A DNA stretch of 64,000 nt from Calliopum simillimum (GCA_951812925.1 OX638371.1:32834101-32898100); one strand, 5' to 3'; counted from the stretch's first letter, positions 11,771 through 25,169 are shown. Notes: a model not told the origin generated them from the letters alone. Numbers and translations: made by a program.

Positions 11771-14654
11771 ACACAAAATATGCTGTTATACACTGCATTT
11801 GTTCTGAAAAGATTTTGAAGGCAAGGACTGGTAGCTTTTATCGCCATATCAGGTCTTATACCTGCCTCGTTTCGCTATACAACCTCAAAAAGTTTCGAGA
11901 AATTGTGTTTTTGTACTTTAATGTTAGGTTATCTGAAAATCCAGTTGTGATAGAGCGATTCCGGTATTGGATTTAGATTGATCGTGGAAAAATACATCGA
12001 AAATATTAATTTCTAAATAAGTAAAAAATAATTTTTCAAACTTAGGACCATTTAGAAAGGAATACACTGAATACATGATCTGTTAGCAAATTGATGTTGT
12101 TTCCGAAAAAGATGCTCTAATTTTACACTGGCTCTGCTAAGAAGTGCTTTCGAGTTATAAAGAGAAGGTAAGTACTAAATTTATAATGAGCTTTACTACA
12201 TATTGGCCATTTGAAAATGGTAAAGTCAAAGTTTGCCAAATTTGAATTTGTTTCTGACCTTTTGATACTCATAGGAAAAAAAGCCTTTGACTTCGATACA
12301 ATTACTTACATTGGTATTCCCTAAATCTGTCAAAGTCTAGCGTAATATTTTTCAGAATGTTGTAAATGAATCTCTCAATAACAGTTCCAACATAACTCGA
12401 GGATGTTGTATCTATTCACAAATTTGAATCAATATTTGAATTTTAACAATGAAAAAACTTAAAATATCATTAATTAAAATTATGGTTAATTAGATTTTTT
12501 CAATGAATTTTAAGTTACTAACTTTTTCCAAGAAAAAACACACTAACTGTAGAACATAACTTGAAGCATTCGAGTTGTTCTTCATAGATCGGCTACAGTC
12601 TGTCATATAAAAAGTCAAAAATTCATTAATTAAAAATAAATAATTTTTTACTAAAATCCCTTTCGATTAAGTGAAAAGTAGATAACCGCTACTGACTACA
12701 GAATGCTACTAAAAGAAATTTTCAATTCGACACGCAAATGAATGATCAACATGCACCATTCACTAGAAGGAAAATTGATAACCCATTGGCGGCGCCCTAC
12801 GATGCGTTCGTGGTGCTTTGAAAATGAATGAATCTTTCGATCATCTTTCAACAAAATGTGCCTACCTTCAAGTAATAAATGATGAAATTTTGATTGACAA
12901 CAATAATTACCGTATAGAAATATTTACTAAATCGTATTTAAATCAAATTAATTTTATGTCTGTGCACATGATATTGCACCACATAAGACTACGATATATG
13001 TAACTACGGCTGTTTAGTGGCGGCGCCATCAACACTGTACCACTCAACAGAAATTCCTAATGAGGGGTTGACCACAGGAGCATTGCACTTGCCAGGTCTA
13101 CCTTATGACTAATAGATGATTTTTAATTAACAAATGAAGTCGACGTTTGCTGTCCGAAATAAAGTGGCACCATACCAGCAGAAAGGCACCAAGGTACCAT
13201 GGTACCACATTACAACCAAATCTGACAGATAAAATCAAAAGTCTAAAACAAACAAATAGAAACAGACAAAATTCTTGTTATTTATCATAGAGACAAAAAA
13301 AAATATTTCTTTCTCACAAATTGTGCAGCCCAACCAACCAAGCAGGATCCCAGAACGTGCTTCGTCGCTACTGATTTCTATCAATCTCCATATAGTCATA
13401 TGCAGCAGCCAACAAATCTCATCGCTTGCAACTTTGTGTAATTTAAACCAGAGATCTAAGCGTTTGCTTTTAATTCTTCTGTATTTCTGGCAGAACTTTA
13501 AGATATCTAGCCAGTTGTCGTAAGTCATAAAACTCTTTCCACTTGGTTTCATGAGATCGAAATCTAAGTTAAAGCAGCATATCGAGTTCGTCAACAAATC
13601 CTTTGATTTGAATTATGCGTCAGCTTTTAAAGTACAGCGATAAACTGGTAAGATACCACAGATTATGCGTTCCTTTCGGACAGCTTTAAATATTTTACAG
13701 ATATTTTAACATTTGCAAAAAAGTATCTTCTGGTTTGCAGTTTTATCAACATTTAAATCTTAATCCAAGTGCTTTTTTTCCATAGCGAATATTTTCAGTC
13801 GGCAGGTGGAGGATACATAACTGTTGGATGAAATATTGCACAATGATATATCTTTTGATCGCAAGTATTGTAAATTTGTTACAAGTTGCCATTTTGATGC
13901 TGCAAAAAACTAGAAGAATTTAAATATTAAATAAAAGATGGCACGGAAATTTAATATTTTGAGCATTAAATGATCAAATCAAAAGTAACAAAATAAGCAA
14001 AAAAGTATGCCTCACCTTTTTAAAAAAAAAAAAAAACAAAAAAAAATGGCTGGATAAAATTTTTTCCATTTTTAAAGTCAATAACTTGCAAGTTCACTAC
14101 AACTGGACGCCTGAGTTCTCTTTGGCCCCATCGACACTTTTTGACATTTTGATTTAAGATTTGTTCCATAGGTTTTGAAACATGACCTTTCTAATGCTAT
14201 TGTCAGAGTGCATATTTATCCTTAAGTTTCTGAGATACGTTGATTATTTTTTTTTTGGGCGTGGCACCGTCAAATTTTTTACCCGTTAACCTTCCTCTGA
14301 TCGATATTAACACACTGTAAATTCATCGAAAACGGACGGCCACACAAACCTCCTATTCATGGGTAAAGTATGCTCCATATGCATAGAAAAAAAAAAACAG
14401 TTTGTCATTGATTTGTATTGTATGGAGCAAAGTGTCCACTTATGTATCTTACAGAAAATTATATATCTCGAAAAGTACTTTAGTCCCAATTTTGAAATCT
14501 TCGAATATTCTATAGATTTAAAGAAAAACAATGAGAATGAATGCGCGAAATCGTAAAAAAAACAAATTTTGGAACAAAAGAGCAGGAACGAATGCCAATT
14601 CTTATCTTAAAGACTGTTTCAAAGTAGTTTTAATGATTCGAAAGGCCGCCAATA
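11771..14654. other. Non-coding stretch, no gene seen
   Basis: No family recognised in any frame; the longest (13235-13597 minus, 120 residues) has no known motif. A single GGGCGTGGCACCGTC unit lies near 14259. At 14440-14500 a segment with TCTCGAAAAGTACTT resembles the foldback module. GGCGGCGCC occurs twice about 230 bp apart (12789 and 13019), with no structure around it that I can interpret. Confidence 0.5.
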
Positions 14655-15060
14655 ACACAAGCACTCAAAAAAAAAAAGTTATTAACACTTTATTTCTTAA
14701 ATGGAGTCTCTGTACTTTTCGATGTTGAATCGGACTGCATCCTCAGAATAGTCAATGTATTCGCAGGATTTCTAGATATCATTGCTTGAAATTGGAGAAA
14801 ACGCTGTTTTCAAGCTTATGGCCACACAAAATATACCTCTGAACTTTTCCAATAGGACTCTTACCTTCCGAGTTATGATCCTTTTCTGTAGCTACGCCAT
14901 AAGCCTGAAAACAGCGTTTTCAAGAAATTCAAGCAAGGATATCTCGAAATTCTGCAAATGACCATTCTGAGGATGCAGCGGATAAAAGAACATAAGACAG
15001 CATATAAGAAATAAAGTGTTCATATCGTTTTTTTTTTTTTTTTTTTTTGAGTGCCTGTGT
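14655..15060. mobile_element. 406-bp foldback MITE with AATA flanks
   Basis: Ends ACACAAGCACTC and GAGTGCCTGTGT pair with one mismatch and are followed inward by A and T tracts. Arms pair for roughly 170 bp (CATCCTCAGAATAGTCA against TGACCATTCTGAGGATG; GAAAACGCTGTTTTCAAGCTTATGG against its partner). AATA stands on both sides (14651-14654 and 15061-15064), a possible 4-bp duplication. The arm contains CTTACCTTCCGAGTTATG, a form of the module shared with other foldback elements here. Confidence 0.8.
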
Positions 15061-15173
15061 AATAGTTGACTACCGATAAAGCTGTAGTAAAGGCCATAAC
15101 TTACGGAGATTCACGAGATTCACGAGTGCCCCATAAAAATGTGGGTAGCTACCAACTTTTTTTGAAACGAATA

Positions 15174-16077
15174 CAGGGTGTATTGCATAAGGTTACGAAA
15201 CTTCTGGGAGGTGATAGAGGAGGCCTAGACTAACAAAAAATTGCGCCTGGAGGGGAGTCTTAAATGTACCCCTGAGGAGTTATAGGGTTAAAACTGATCT
15301 TCTGACTTGTTTCCTGGATCACCCTAAGCCCTAACGTTTCAAGAGCAAACATTCCTGTGCCGAAGTTTTAGCTAATTGTAAGAGCTTTCAGATAGTGTAT
15401 ATGGTTTATAGGGTTTAAAAGGATTTCGCAAAGTTCTGGACGTTTAAAGTTGATATTTTAATTTTTTCCCCATTTTTTGACTTTGGCGGCCATTTTAGTA
15501 TGAAAAAAATTCTATTAACATACCCTTTTATATATTTATATGAAATTCTCTTTAAATTTTCTTTAATTTGATGGTACATTTATCATATCAATTGTTTTTG
15601 CGCGCTACTCGTGCTACGCTTTATCTACTGGAGCCTTCAAACGGAAAAGTATTTTTTTCTAACCTTTATCAAAAAAATTGGTATAACAAATGTACCATCG
15701 GATTAAAGGAAATTTAACGAGGATTTTAAAAAAAAATTATAAAAGGGTACGTTAAAAGGACCTTTTTCATACTAAAATGGCCGCCAAAGTCAAAAAATGG
15801 GGAAAAAAAATTAAAATATCAACTTTAAAGGTCCAGAACTTTGCGAAATCTTTTTAAGCCCTATAAACCATACAGACTATCTGAAAGCTCTTATAATTAG
15901 CTAAAACTTCGCCATGGAAAACGTTAGGGTGATCCAAGGAAACAAGTCAGAAAATCAGTTTTACCCCTATAATTCCTCAGGGGTATATTTTAGACCCCCC
16001 TCCAGGTGCAATTTTTTGTTAGACTAGCCCTCCTCTATCACCTCTCAGAAGCTTCGTGACCTTATGCAATACACCCT
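15174..16077. mobile_element. 0.9-kb palindromic element
   Basis: The left end AGGGTGTATTGCATAAGGTT pairs with the right end at 16055-16077. Pairing runs through almost the whole length: GATAGAGGAGG, AACTGATCTTCTGACTTGTTTCC, GCGAAGTTCTGGACC and GGCGGCCATTTTAGTATGAAAAA all have inverted partners. The loop is near 15600-15660. No TSD is certain, though TA lies at both edges. No coding capacity. Confidence 0.8.
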
Positions 16078-16320
16078 TATATCGTCCGGTTAAAACTACA
16101 ACTAGACATCTGCCTATATTGATATTTTGAGCTGAGTATACAGAAACGGCTCTACACGTATGCCCCAGTTTAGTGGGTTTTTTGAAATACAGTCCCCATC
16201 CAATTTTATATAAAGAACAAAAAGCGTAAAACTGCAAAATCCCATGCAAAAAATGAATTTCAAAAACTCAAAACATGAAAAATGTAGATGTCTAGTTGTA
16301 GTTTTAACCCGATGATATCG
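16078..16320. mobile_element. Small hairpin element abutting the previous one
   Basis: GGTTAAAACTACAACTAGAC near 16088 has its near-exact reverse complement at 16285-16308, and the outer ATATCGTCC / GATGATATCG also pair. The edges touch the preceding palindrome and the following repeat, so these may be parts of one composite. Confidence 0.65.
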
Positions 16321-16325
16321 TCCCA

Positions 16326-16571
16326 ATACAAGTGAAAAACAATACATCAGTTTTTCAAGTTTTGAGGTATTTGAATTTTAAAAAATAGGTTTTTGTTTTT
16401 TTTTATGGAAATTTATGTCTTGTTAATTTTTTCGTGATAAAAATAACCACTTTTTAGCAGAGATATGGCTCAATGGGTATTTTCAGTCTAGAGCCTAAAA
16501 TATTTTAAACCACAAATACGAAATAACTCGAAACTAGGTAAAATTGACTTAGTGGTTTTCACTTGTATAGG
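16326..16571. repeat. Inverted-end repeat, related to 26630-26895
   Basis: Begins ATACAAGTGAAAAACAATAC and ends GTTTTCACTTGTAT. It contains CATTGAGCCATATCTCTGC on the minus strand, followed by a TTATTTTTATCACGAAAAAA block. The intron of the LRR gene carries a recognisable homologue at 26630-26895 (GAAGTGAAAAACACCAAGTC, CCCATTGAGCCAAATCTTTG, TTATTTTTATCATAAAAAA). Confidence 0.6.
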
Positions 16572-17930
16572 GCCGATATATAAGTATCTCATTAATTTTA
16601 TTTTTTTGTCTATGCACCTATAATTAACTAATTCAAGTTCATGTACCCTATAAGACCTCAGGTCTCAATGTTGTACCATAATTATCAAATAAATAAAATT
16701 TTGTATAAGGACCTCAAAATTTAAAACAAAGTTGAAATTTCTAGCCTGGCTATTTTAAAATACTTTCAATATTATTTGCTTCATTATAGCCATTTACTTT
16801 GTTAAGATTATTTTCTTATAAAGTTCATTTTTAATTTGGTAATTATTTGCCTTGTTATTTTTCCACTGCTTTTGGATTTGGATTTTCTACATCAATTATT
16901 AAACCTCCACTTGCTAAAGAATCACTTTGTTTGCGAGTAATTCAATACGTTGAATGGGGTTGTTCCAACGTCTGCCACAAAAGGTAGACGACGTCACCGA
17001 TTCACACTCTCCCGTACAGAGAAGAACAGAGTAACCAGGCAACCAACCGACCAAATGAAAGGTTCAGATTTCTTTGCATTGCTGTGAAGAATGAAAAAGA
17101 ATGGAAAAAAATAAAAAAAAAAAATTCTGCCTTTTGTGTGGAACCCATCCATTTCCGTTGCTTTATTGTACTCGTATTTATCACACATTTATTGCTTTAT
17201 ACGTTTGTACTTCGTATTTAATTCCTCTACATACTGCGATCATTTAAAGGTGAGTAAAAGACAATAAAAAAACAAAAAAATACAAAAATACAAAAGCGAT
17301 TCTTTACATTTTCCGGTGTGTGCAGCAGCATTACGAATGGATTTCTTCTGCGTCTCAACATCTATAAAATGCAAGCGGGCAACTTTTGGACTTGAATGTC
17401 CAATAACAACAACGGCAACAATTGTTAGCTGCATGAGGCCCAATGCATTGTTTGCCTGTTGCAGCCTGCAAGTCTGATTAATTGCAAGTCAATTGATATT
17501 TTATTGGATTTGATTGAAAATCTCTTTGCTTTTTTATCTTCTTCATTTTTTCTTCGACTGCTACTAAAGCGTTAAAACGGAAGTTAATGCATTTGCCAAG
17601 CTGATTTCCGGAAGGACTTGTTAACAATGCGTTATTGCATTGTACCCTAAAGACCGGAACTGCAAATGGAACAGTAACTGAGTTGGCAAATTGAGAGGGA
17701 CTTATGACACTACATTATATGTCACTATGTTTACTCGTATAACTCAGAAAATATTTTTCCTTAAGATTCAAAGTAGTACAGTCATTCGGTAGTTTTACCT
17801 GGAAAGTTTTCCGGGATTTTTGCAAATGAGTTATTTTATAGATTTTGATGTGCTCTTTCAGAATTTCAACTTTGCTACCTCGAATCGTGTTCGCTCTCGC
17901 CGCCATATTGGAAAAATGGCATCCAAGATC
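16572..17930. other. Non-coding stretch, no gene seen
   Basis: No coding frame was recognised and no repeat boundary could be placed. The short frames at 16994-17188 and 17240-17443 (minus) have no domain. Confidence 0.5.
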
Positions 17931-19222
17931 AGTTTTTTACAAATATCTCTTTAACGGTTTAAAGAAAAATAACAATTTTTAGGGAATTACTTGCACAATA
18001 AGCTACATTATGTTTTTTTGACCTATAGTTTAGGAGATACTTTTTCAACAAACCTAAAATTTAGAAATTAACCGGTTTTTGAAAATATCTCCAAAATGGT
18101 TCACCCTGGAAAAAATATTCTTCATGCATTTTGTAGAACGTTCGATTTCATGTGCGTGAAGTTAGCCCTGCTTTTGTGGAAATTCCCGAAAAAAAAAGTT
18201 GTGCCGGGGTGTGCTCCACTTGTGCTGCGTTGTGCCGTTTTGAAAAAAAAATCGGTGCAATAGTATAGATTTTATGGGGAGGTCCTACCAGGGCTAACTT
18301 CGCATACACCAAAAAAAGGACCTCCCCTTAAAATCTATACTATTGAACCGAATTTGATTTCCAATACGGCACAACGCAGCACAAGTCAAGCACACCCCGG
18401 CACAACTTTTTTTTTTGAGAAATTCCACAAAAAAAGGACCTCCCCATAAAATGTGAACCCTAGGACCGATTTTTTATTTTTTCCAATACGGCACAACGTA
18501 GCACAAGTCGAGCACACCCCGGCACAACTTTATTTTTCGGGAAATTCCACAAAAGCAGGGCTAACTTCGCACAAAAAAAAGGACCTCCCTATAAAAAGTG
18601 AACCCTTGGACCGATTTTAATTTCCAATGCGGCACAAGTGGAGCACACCCCGGCACAACTTTTTTTTTTCGGGAAATTCCACAAAAGCAGGGCTAACTTC
18701 ACCCACATTTCGATTTCCTATAAGAGTCCCCTCGAACTATTTTTCTGTCCGACTTACCGTTTATGAGATATCGTACATTGAAAATCAGTTAAAATTCAAC
18801 ATTGTACTATTTGCACTACAATGTTCAATTTTGTCGAGATATTTCATGAACGGTGAGTCGAACGGAAAAACTGTTCGAAGAGATCTTTTTAGGGAATCTA
18901 CAAAATGCATGAAAAGCTTTTTTTTTAGGACGAATTGTTTTGGAGATATTATGAAAAAACCGGTTTTTTTTACAATTTAAAGTTTGCTGAAAAAATATCT
19001 CCTAAACTATAGGTTGTACAAAAAAAAGAACAATATGCAGCTTGCAGTGCAAGTGATTCCCTATAAATACGTATTTTTAATTTAAGCGTGTGACTAACCG
19101 TTCATATCTCCTGAGTTATAAGTCGTACGAAAACAATTCGAAGGTCATTTTTATAGAAAACTTTATGAGCTACAACATTTTTCTCTCAATGTACCCGTTA
19201 AAGAGATATTTGTAAAAAACTG
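17931..19222. mobile_element. 1.3-kb foldback element with an amplified arm
   Basis: The outer ends AGTTTTTTACAAATATCTCT and AGAGATATTTGTAAAAAACT are exact inverse partners, and CTATAGTTTAGGAGATA has its partner at about 18995-19012. The palindrome axis is near 18295, where AATAGTATAGATTTTA pairs with TAAAATCTATACTATT. The right arm is longer than the left because a module holding GGCACAACG-AGCACAAG-AGCACACCCCGGCACAAC is present three times. Several copies of the TCGTACGA/GAGATAT module lie in the right arm (18755, 18855, 19115). No coding capacity. Confidence 0.75.
18361..18670. repeat. Three tandem modules inside the foldback arm
   Basis: CCAATACGG (or CCAATGCGG) recurs at 18361, 18483 and 18623, so the period is about 122 then 140 bp. 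Each copy carries AGCACACCCCGGCACAACTT, then AAATTCCACAAAA, then (first two copies) AGGACCTCCC. The left arm holds one inverted copy near 18200-18237. Confidence 0.75.
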
Positions 19223-19284
19223 TTTTTCGCTTAACAAGAATATTAGGAATTCTAGGCAAAATAATTGATGTTTTTCAATATAAG

Positions 19285-20310
19285 GTTGACTAAAAAGAAA
19301 GTTCAGAAGAGTGTACTAAGTTTCAACAATTTTGTTCATATATCAAAATAACTTTATTGAATTAAATGTTTTTCATTATTATTGACAATCTCTCGCCATC
19401 CTTCGGACAAAAACATAATACCGTCCTTAAAGAGTTCCTTTGGTTTCTGCTCGAAAAACTCGGACAAAACCACTTTGCAATCCTCTAGGGAACTCAACTT
19501 TACGCCATCAAGATAATTCTGCAACAAGTGAAACAAATGGTAATCCGCAGATGCTGTATGCTGGATGTATTAAAATTTCCCAGCAAAGCTCCCTCAGTTT
19601 TTGGAGGGCCTAGAGTTGTCGTGATGAAAGACGACGCCTTTTTTGTTGACTAATTCAGGACGTTTTTTCTTGAGCACTTCATTCAATCTTGCTTATTATT
19701 GCAGTAGAGTTTCGCATTTATCGTATGGCCACGTGGTAGCAGCAGAGCCCTAACATTCTCACCAAATTCTAAGCAAAACCATCCTTGGCGTCAGTTCCGG
19801 CTTTGCTACGGCTTGGACAGACTCACCTCGTTTTGACCATGATCTTTTTCGTACATTATTATCATACGTTATCCCGTTTTTCGTCTCCAGTTACCAATTT
19901 GTGTAAAAATGGTTCGAGATCATTCCGTTTCAGAAAAGATTCACATACCAAAATGTGGTCAGCAAGAAGGATTTTTTGTTTTCACACAGATTATGTCGCG
20001 ACTGCTTATGTGGTGATCTTCCTTCACCTTTTCAAGAATTTCGTCAACTTTTTTGGTGCATGGTCGACCAGATTTCGGTGCGTCTTTTACATTAAAATTT
20101 TCAGAGTGGAATTGATCATACCATTTTCCAATTGTCTTTTCCGATAAAGTACATTCTCCATAATGTGCACAAATTTTTTTGTGAGCTTTCGAAGAAATAA
20201 AGTAAAATGTAACGAATCTATTCCGATGCTGCGTTCATTTTATTGACGATAAAACATTTGATTAATTAAGAAATTTTATGGGTAAAAATTGTTCTCAACT
20301 ACCTTTAGCA
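19285..20310 (-). pseudogene. mariner transposase relic
   Basis: On the minus strand a broken mariner protein can be followed. Near 20240 MNAASE begins; 20030-20200 gives GECTLSEKTIGKWYDQFHSE, then APKSGRPCTKKVDEILEKVK, then EDHHISSRDI (the DNA-binding half). 19830-19900 holds a TGDEK motif, the first catalytic Asp. Near 19620 lies VVFHHDNSRP, the second. 19354-19536 gives the C-terminal NYLDGVKLSSLEDCKVVLSE part. Stops and shifts interrupt it throughout. AAGGTTGACTAAAAAGAAAG at about 19285 looks like a mariner terminal repeat; the other end is unclear, so 20310 is approximate. Confidence 0.85.
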
Positions 20311-21719
20311 ATAAAAAGTTGGCAGATCGGACCAGTACTTACAGAGTTATCGTGCTTTAAACTTTGCTATTTCACATTTCTGAACTTACTATTTTTTTTT
20401 TTTTTTATATTTTTAAGAATAAAACCAATTGAGTTTTGTCCATAGTTTTGTAAAATTCCCCACTGTCCACTGATAATGGAGAGTATTTTTTGACCGTTTG
20501 ACTTCTGTACTGAATTTCTCATACATTTTGTTGTTTCTTTTGGTTGTTGTTGTTGCTGTTGTTGTGGAAGTGACTTTAAGCGGATTCCTTAAATAATTCT
20601 ACAACAAACAACACATCAATTAATAAACCAGCTAAGAACAATGTTTTCTTGTTGTTTTTGCTGTTGTAGCAACATGAAAAATAAGAGGCCGCCGCTTCAA
20701 TCAACGGCTTTAACGAGTGTAGGCAAAAACAACAAACAAACAACTAAAACTGTTGACTGATTGTTGCACGCATGCGCAGTGAGCATTGCAGCGCAGCACT
20801 AACAAGTTTCTTGTTAATTTAAATAAAGCTGCCAACAGGTGACGGGATACAACAGATGACGCGTAGCTCTATGGGAAGGAGACAACACATCGCACACCGC
20901 GCTCTACGGATTGCGCATGAGTGCATGTTATAGGCAGTTATGACTAAACTTATGTTTGTAGTTTGTTGTTGTTGTCATTGCTTTTAACGCATACCTCTGG
21001 CTCAGCGCGTCGTCTATTCAACCGTCCGTCCGTCCATGTGTTTTTCATAACTCACCAAAAAATATTTCAGGTGGTGCACTCGTACGCATGCGAGTGTTGC
21101 GTTAAAAGCCCGCCTTGTTTTAACTTTCCCATAAAATTAAATTGAGTTTTCAATTTGTTTATCCTCCTCTGAGTGTCGGTGGACCTTCTGGGTATCTAGT
21201 ATGTGACGTTGCACTGTCTCACTTGTCCGGACAAGTTGGACTTAATTGCCGCATTCAACGCAATTTATGAGCTGCGTTTTAGTGCATTTTACTGTGATGT
21301 TGTAAATAGTTGCTTTCGTTTATTGCTCTGTTGTTTCATTTTCATAAAATTGTTTTTCATATTTTTATGACTTTCGAGTAAATGCAGCAAACATAAATTA
21401 TGAATGAGCACTTTATATGTAGATAAATTCAAATTCTTGAAAAGACACAATCAAATTTGTGCGTGTAGCTTGACCTATGTCCTCAATTAGCTTAAACAAA
21501 ATTTTAATGCTGGGAAGCAACAACAAAAGTGAATACTTCTGTGGGCCACTGTATTTTCTACAAAAAAACAGCAATTCCAAATAGCATATCTGTGACCAGA
21601 GTCAAAAACTTGGTACAAGTTCAATTTTTGATCAAAAGTCTGAGTCGTATGTTTCCTCAGGATAAGCCACTATGGCTTAGAATTGTATTTGTGGGCCGAC
21701 TTACGAAATTATCCCCTGT
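20311..21719. other. Non-coding stretch, no gene seen
   Basis: Holds a TTG-rich simple repeat at about 20541-20570 and other TTG/CAA runs near 20600-20730 and 20955-20975. The base composition is more mixed than its surroundings, with fewer repeats, so it may be unique sequence. No coding frame recognised. Confidence 0.5.
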
Positions 21720-21731
21720 TAGCACAGATAT

Positions 21732-21825
21732 TTCACATAGATTAACAACGAAGTTATATATAGGGCCTAATCGCGGCCTTAGTTATGATGGCAACTGTCA
21801 TCTCCCGCGCTAACTTAACCTAACC
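21732..21825 (+). mobile_element. Short retroposon with a 12-bp target duplication
   Basis: The 94-bp insert is bracketed by TAGCACAGATAT at 21720-21731 and 21826-21837. It ends with the tail TTAACTTAACCTAACC-like repeats, as expected of a 5'-truncated LINE or SINE with a short repeated 3' tail. The body includes CGCGGCCTTAGTTATGATGG. The 12-bp duplication and the oligo tail together make retroposition the best reading. Confidence 0.7.
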
Positions 21826-21837
21826 TAGCACAGATAT

Positions 21838-24800
21838 GATTGGTTAACTCAGCCCGGACTACAAGAAATGGTAATTCAGAATGCTTCACCTGAATATCAC
21901 CATTTAAGAATCTTCATTAGCATTGAAATTATTGTGGAGTGAAAATTTAAAAGTTGTCGTAGAACATCGTAGAACATTTTGAATCTACAGCAGGGTTATA
22001 AAAAAGATTGAAAAATAATTTTGGAATCACCATTTCATGATGAATTACAATAAAACACCGCAAAATTAGACTAAAATGTTTTTCATTAGTTTAGTTAGTT
22101 TTCGGGATATTAAAACGTTTTTAAGCTAACCTCAAGTAACGATATCTTAAAATAAAAAACAAATGACCTTGTCTTGCTCTCGACCCACAACCAAAACTAA
22201 GTTTTCTTTTGGTAACGTCTCAGAAATCGGCACGTTAAGTTGGCTTAACCTCAAGTTCCACCCACGTGCTTCCCAACCAACTAACTACAGGACGCTTCTC
22301 GAAATTCGGGAAATGTTCTCTGGATGAGCAAAATATGCAACTCCTCTGGTAACTATCTAGATAGATCGATCAGTTTTTGAATAATTTGGACACTTTATTA
22401 CAGTAATCACCATTCCATAGCACAATTGTGCACTCAAAAATCTATCTATCTTTGTCTATCACTTTCCATATTTTATGTATCTTCTCTCAAACATAAATTC
22501 TCTCTTTTTAATTTGCCGACCACTCAGTGTTGTCAGGTAGACTTATCCTCAAAATTACAAATTTTATATCTTGGTGACCAAAAAAAAGGAATGTAAAAGT
22601 TTTTAAGCATACTTTTCGAAGGCTCGAAGGATATTTCGTTCGATAAATTACTTTTAACCCAGGGAATGGTTTCCGTAGTCTACATATACTGCTAACTGAC
22701 TCCTTAGTTTGATTTTTATTATAAAAATTATCTGTCTTAACTGAAGTATGACCAAATTTCTGTTCCTTACTATGTTTCCTCCTGTAACGCCTAGGAGGAG
22801 CATAGAGTCATCAACAGTGCCGCCAGAAGAATATTCAAATGTTGATAATATTCCAGAAATGCTCTCTTAAATCCCATAAATGCATCCCCCGGATTTCCGC
22901 TATACTTTTTCAAAATCCACAGAAAAAATTTTTTGAATAATGCATCCGCTAGATTGCCCCCTAATCCTTTTAAAATCCACTAATTCTAGGAGCCAATCCC
23001 CTATCCTTGCAACACTGTGACTACTGCTTTATTATGCTATCCTTCTTTATACTGATCCATATTGGCATATAACAAGTTATGATGAATTGTAGGTACTAAA
23101 TGTAGCGAAACATTAAGACCTAAATAGGTACCATCCAGTAAAAGGAAAAGAATTTGATGAGTTACGTTCGCGGGTGGGCGCAAGTTCTAATGGGAGCGTT
23201 TTTGAGAATAACACCAATATGGAAACGAAGTCTTGCGTGCGTGTTTCGTTGCATTCACTTCTCCTTTTCTGGAAATTCCTAGAGAGAGTTTAAGACTAAA
23301 GTGAATCACCAGCATCAAAATGTGGACTCTTGCGATGACATTAATTTCCCTCCATGACTATTCCGATTCTCGGATATCTATTTTTTACGTTTGACTTTTA
23401 GCTTACATATATTTTTACTACCTTGTGGATGCTCCTGTTGAGCTTAATTTGTTTGTCTTTGAGTATACTTATATCTGATATAACGACACTTGCCTAATCT
23501 TATCCGGACATTCGATAAATAAAATAAGCTATGTATTGTTAATGAATTGGAAAAGCAATGCATTCAAGAATACATGTATCAAATAAAACTCATCCAGATA
23601 TGAAATTGCTCTTGCGACTTCCAACAATGACATTCGAAAAATTTAAGGATTTGTTCGTCTAAGAGCTTTAATTTCAATGGACTGTACACATAATAAGGAA
23701 CATGTCATTTCAAATACCGATTTGCAATGAAAAAACGGCCGGCGACATTCTGCAGAAAAAGCCCTTGAGTGGAATTTACAAAGCAATATGGAACGAGGTA
23801 GATCAAAAGTCATCGGCAGAAAAGCTTCGGAGAAGTAAGTCCAAGAATCGGGAGAGTTGTGGTGGGAAATACTCCTCCTAATGGTTTACAACAAAAAAAA
23901 ATAAGGTAATAATATTTAAGCAAGATATCACTTTAAGAGCTGGGACTTCAGATTTGGTAATTTGAATGAGAATAGTCACTTCACGTAGTTTGAGGGTCGC
24001 TGATTCCGGCCTCAGAAAATCCCTATCCTGTCAGGTTTTTTGACCTTTCCATGTTGTAGAAGTTTTCAAGGTTGTTTTTTTGTTCAAATTGTGTGTACTC
24101 AATAAATGAAATCTATCGTCCGCATTACACTTTCTACATAACTTCTTTAAAAGCAATTTAACCCCATTAAGAAACAATTTCTTTAGGTTCATGACATTTG
24201 ATGCTTTCGATAGAAAAGTGTACAACAATTAATTTGTAATAAGTATCTCTAAATCAACATATGTATGAACACATGAACTAAGTTGCACTTAACCCCTAGG
24301 AATACACACTGAAGAGCAACACAAAACATTGTCGACCAATCCACAACCTGTCAAAGTATCGAATAACAGCATAAATAAATAACTCACAGATCCAAATACG
24401 TGTGTTCACAAACTGAAACAATTGTGTAGCTGCGTTATGGGACCAAAATGATGGGCAGAACTGCACTCAACAAATTCACCGAAAAGCAAAGTTTTGAAAA
24501 GAAATATATAAATCACAAAAAAAACATAAAAATAACCATAAGTGTTGCAGGAACAAAACCAAAACTATTTAAAAAGATACTCAACACTTTTGTTACGTAT
24601 TACTTAAAATAAAAAAGAACATTAAACATTATTTGGAGAAAAAACACTTGTATCCTAAGTATCTAATAAGCTGTCATTTGCGGTGCTAGAATTCAAATGA
24701 AAAACACACACAAAAAAAAAATAGATGCACAGACTGGTTTAGCGAACAAAGTGATTTTCAAGTGCTCTGAACATTTTAAAATACCATGCTGCTAAAGTAT

Positions 24801-25160
24801 CAATTTCATATATGTACTCGAAGATACATACAAATCGCATATGCAAAAGATACAATCTATACATGAGTACTTTTTTCAAAAAAATAACGTTTAATGATGA
24901 AGATAAGAGGTGCTCAATACGACGCTTATTCATAAGCGTACAATCGACACTTGAACACTTTTGAACATTCAGTAGCAATCGTTTGCTACTAATTAAACCG
25001 CATGCAGTACAATCCTACACTCCGCGGCATTCGCGCTGCCTTTCAATTAAACACATGACGTCGATGCACAATGGTGGGTGGATGGATTGATGATTAGGTG
25101 GAAGCCATCGTCGTCGATTTTTAATTTGCACACATGCCAGCGAGCGAGCGCTCTGTGAAG
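21838..25160. other. Non-coding stretch, no gene seen
   Basis: No protein family recognised; frames are short. A near repeat of TGCATCC(C/G)CYRGATT lies at about 22880 and 22945. Nothing else could be supported. Confidence 0.5.
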
Positions 25161-25169
25161 TGGCGAACC

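Noticed and set aside
12789..13027. Pair of GGCGGCGCC motifs as an element
   Set aside because: The 9-bp match does not extend on either side.
13235..13597. Minus-strand frame of 120 residues
   Set aside because: No motif, no start context, no splice signals and no repeat relation; not distinguishable from chance.
18627..18980. Plus-strand frame of 117 residues
   Set aside because: It runs through the tandem modules and arm of a foldback element; the sequence is explained by the repeat.
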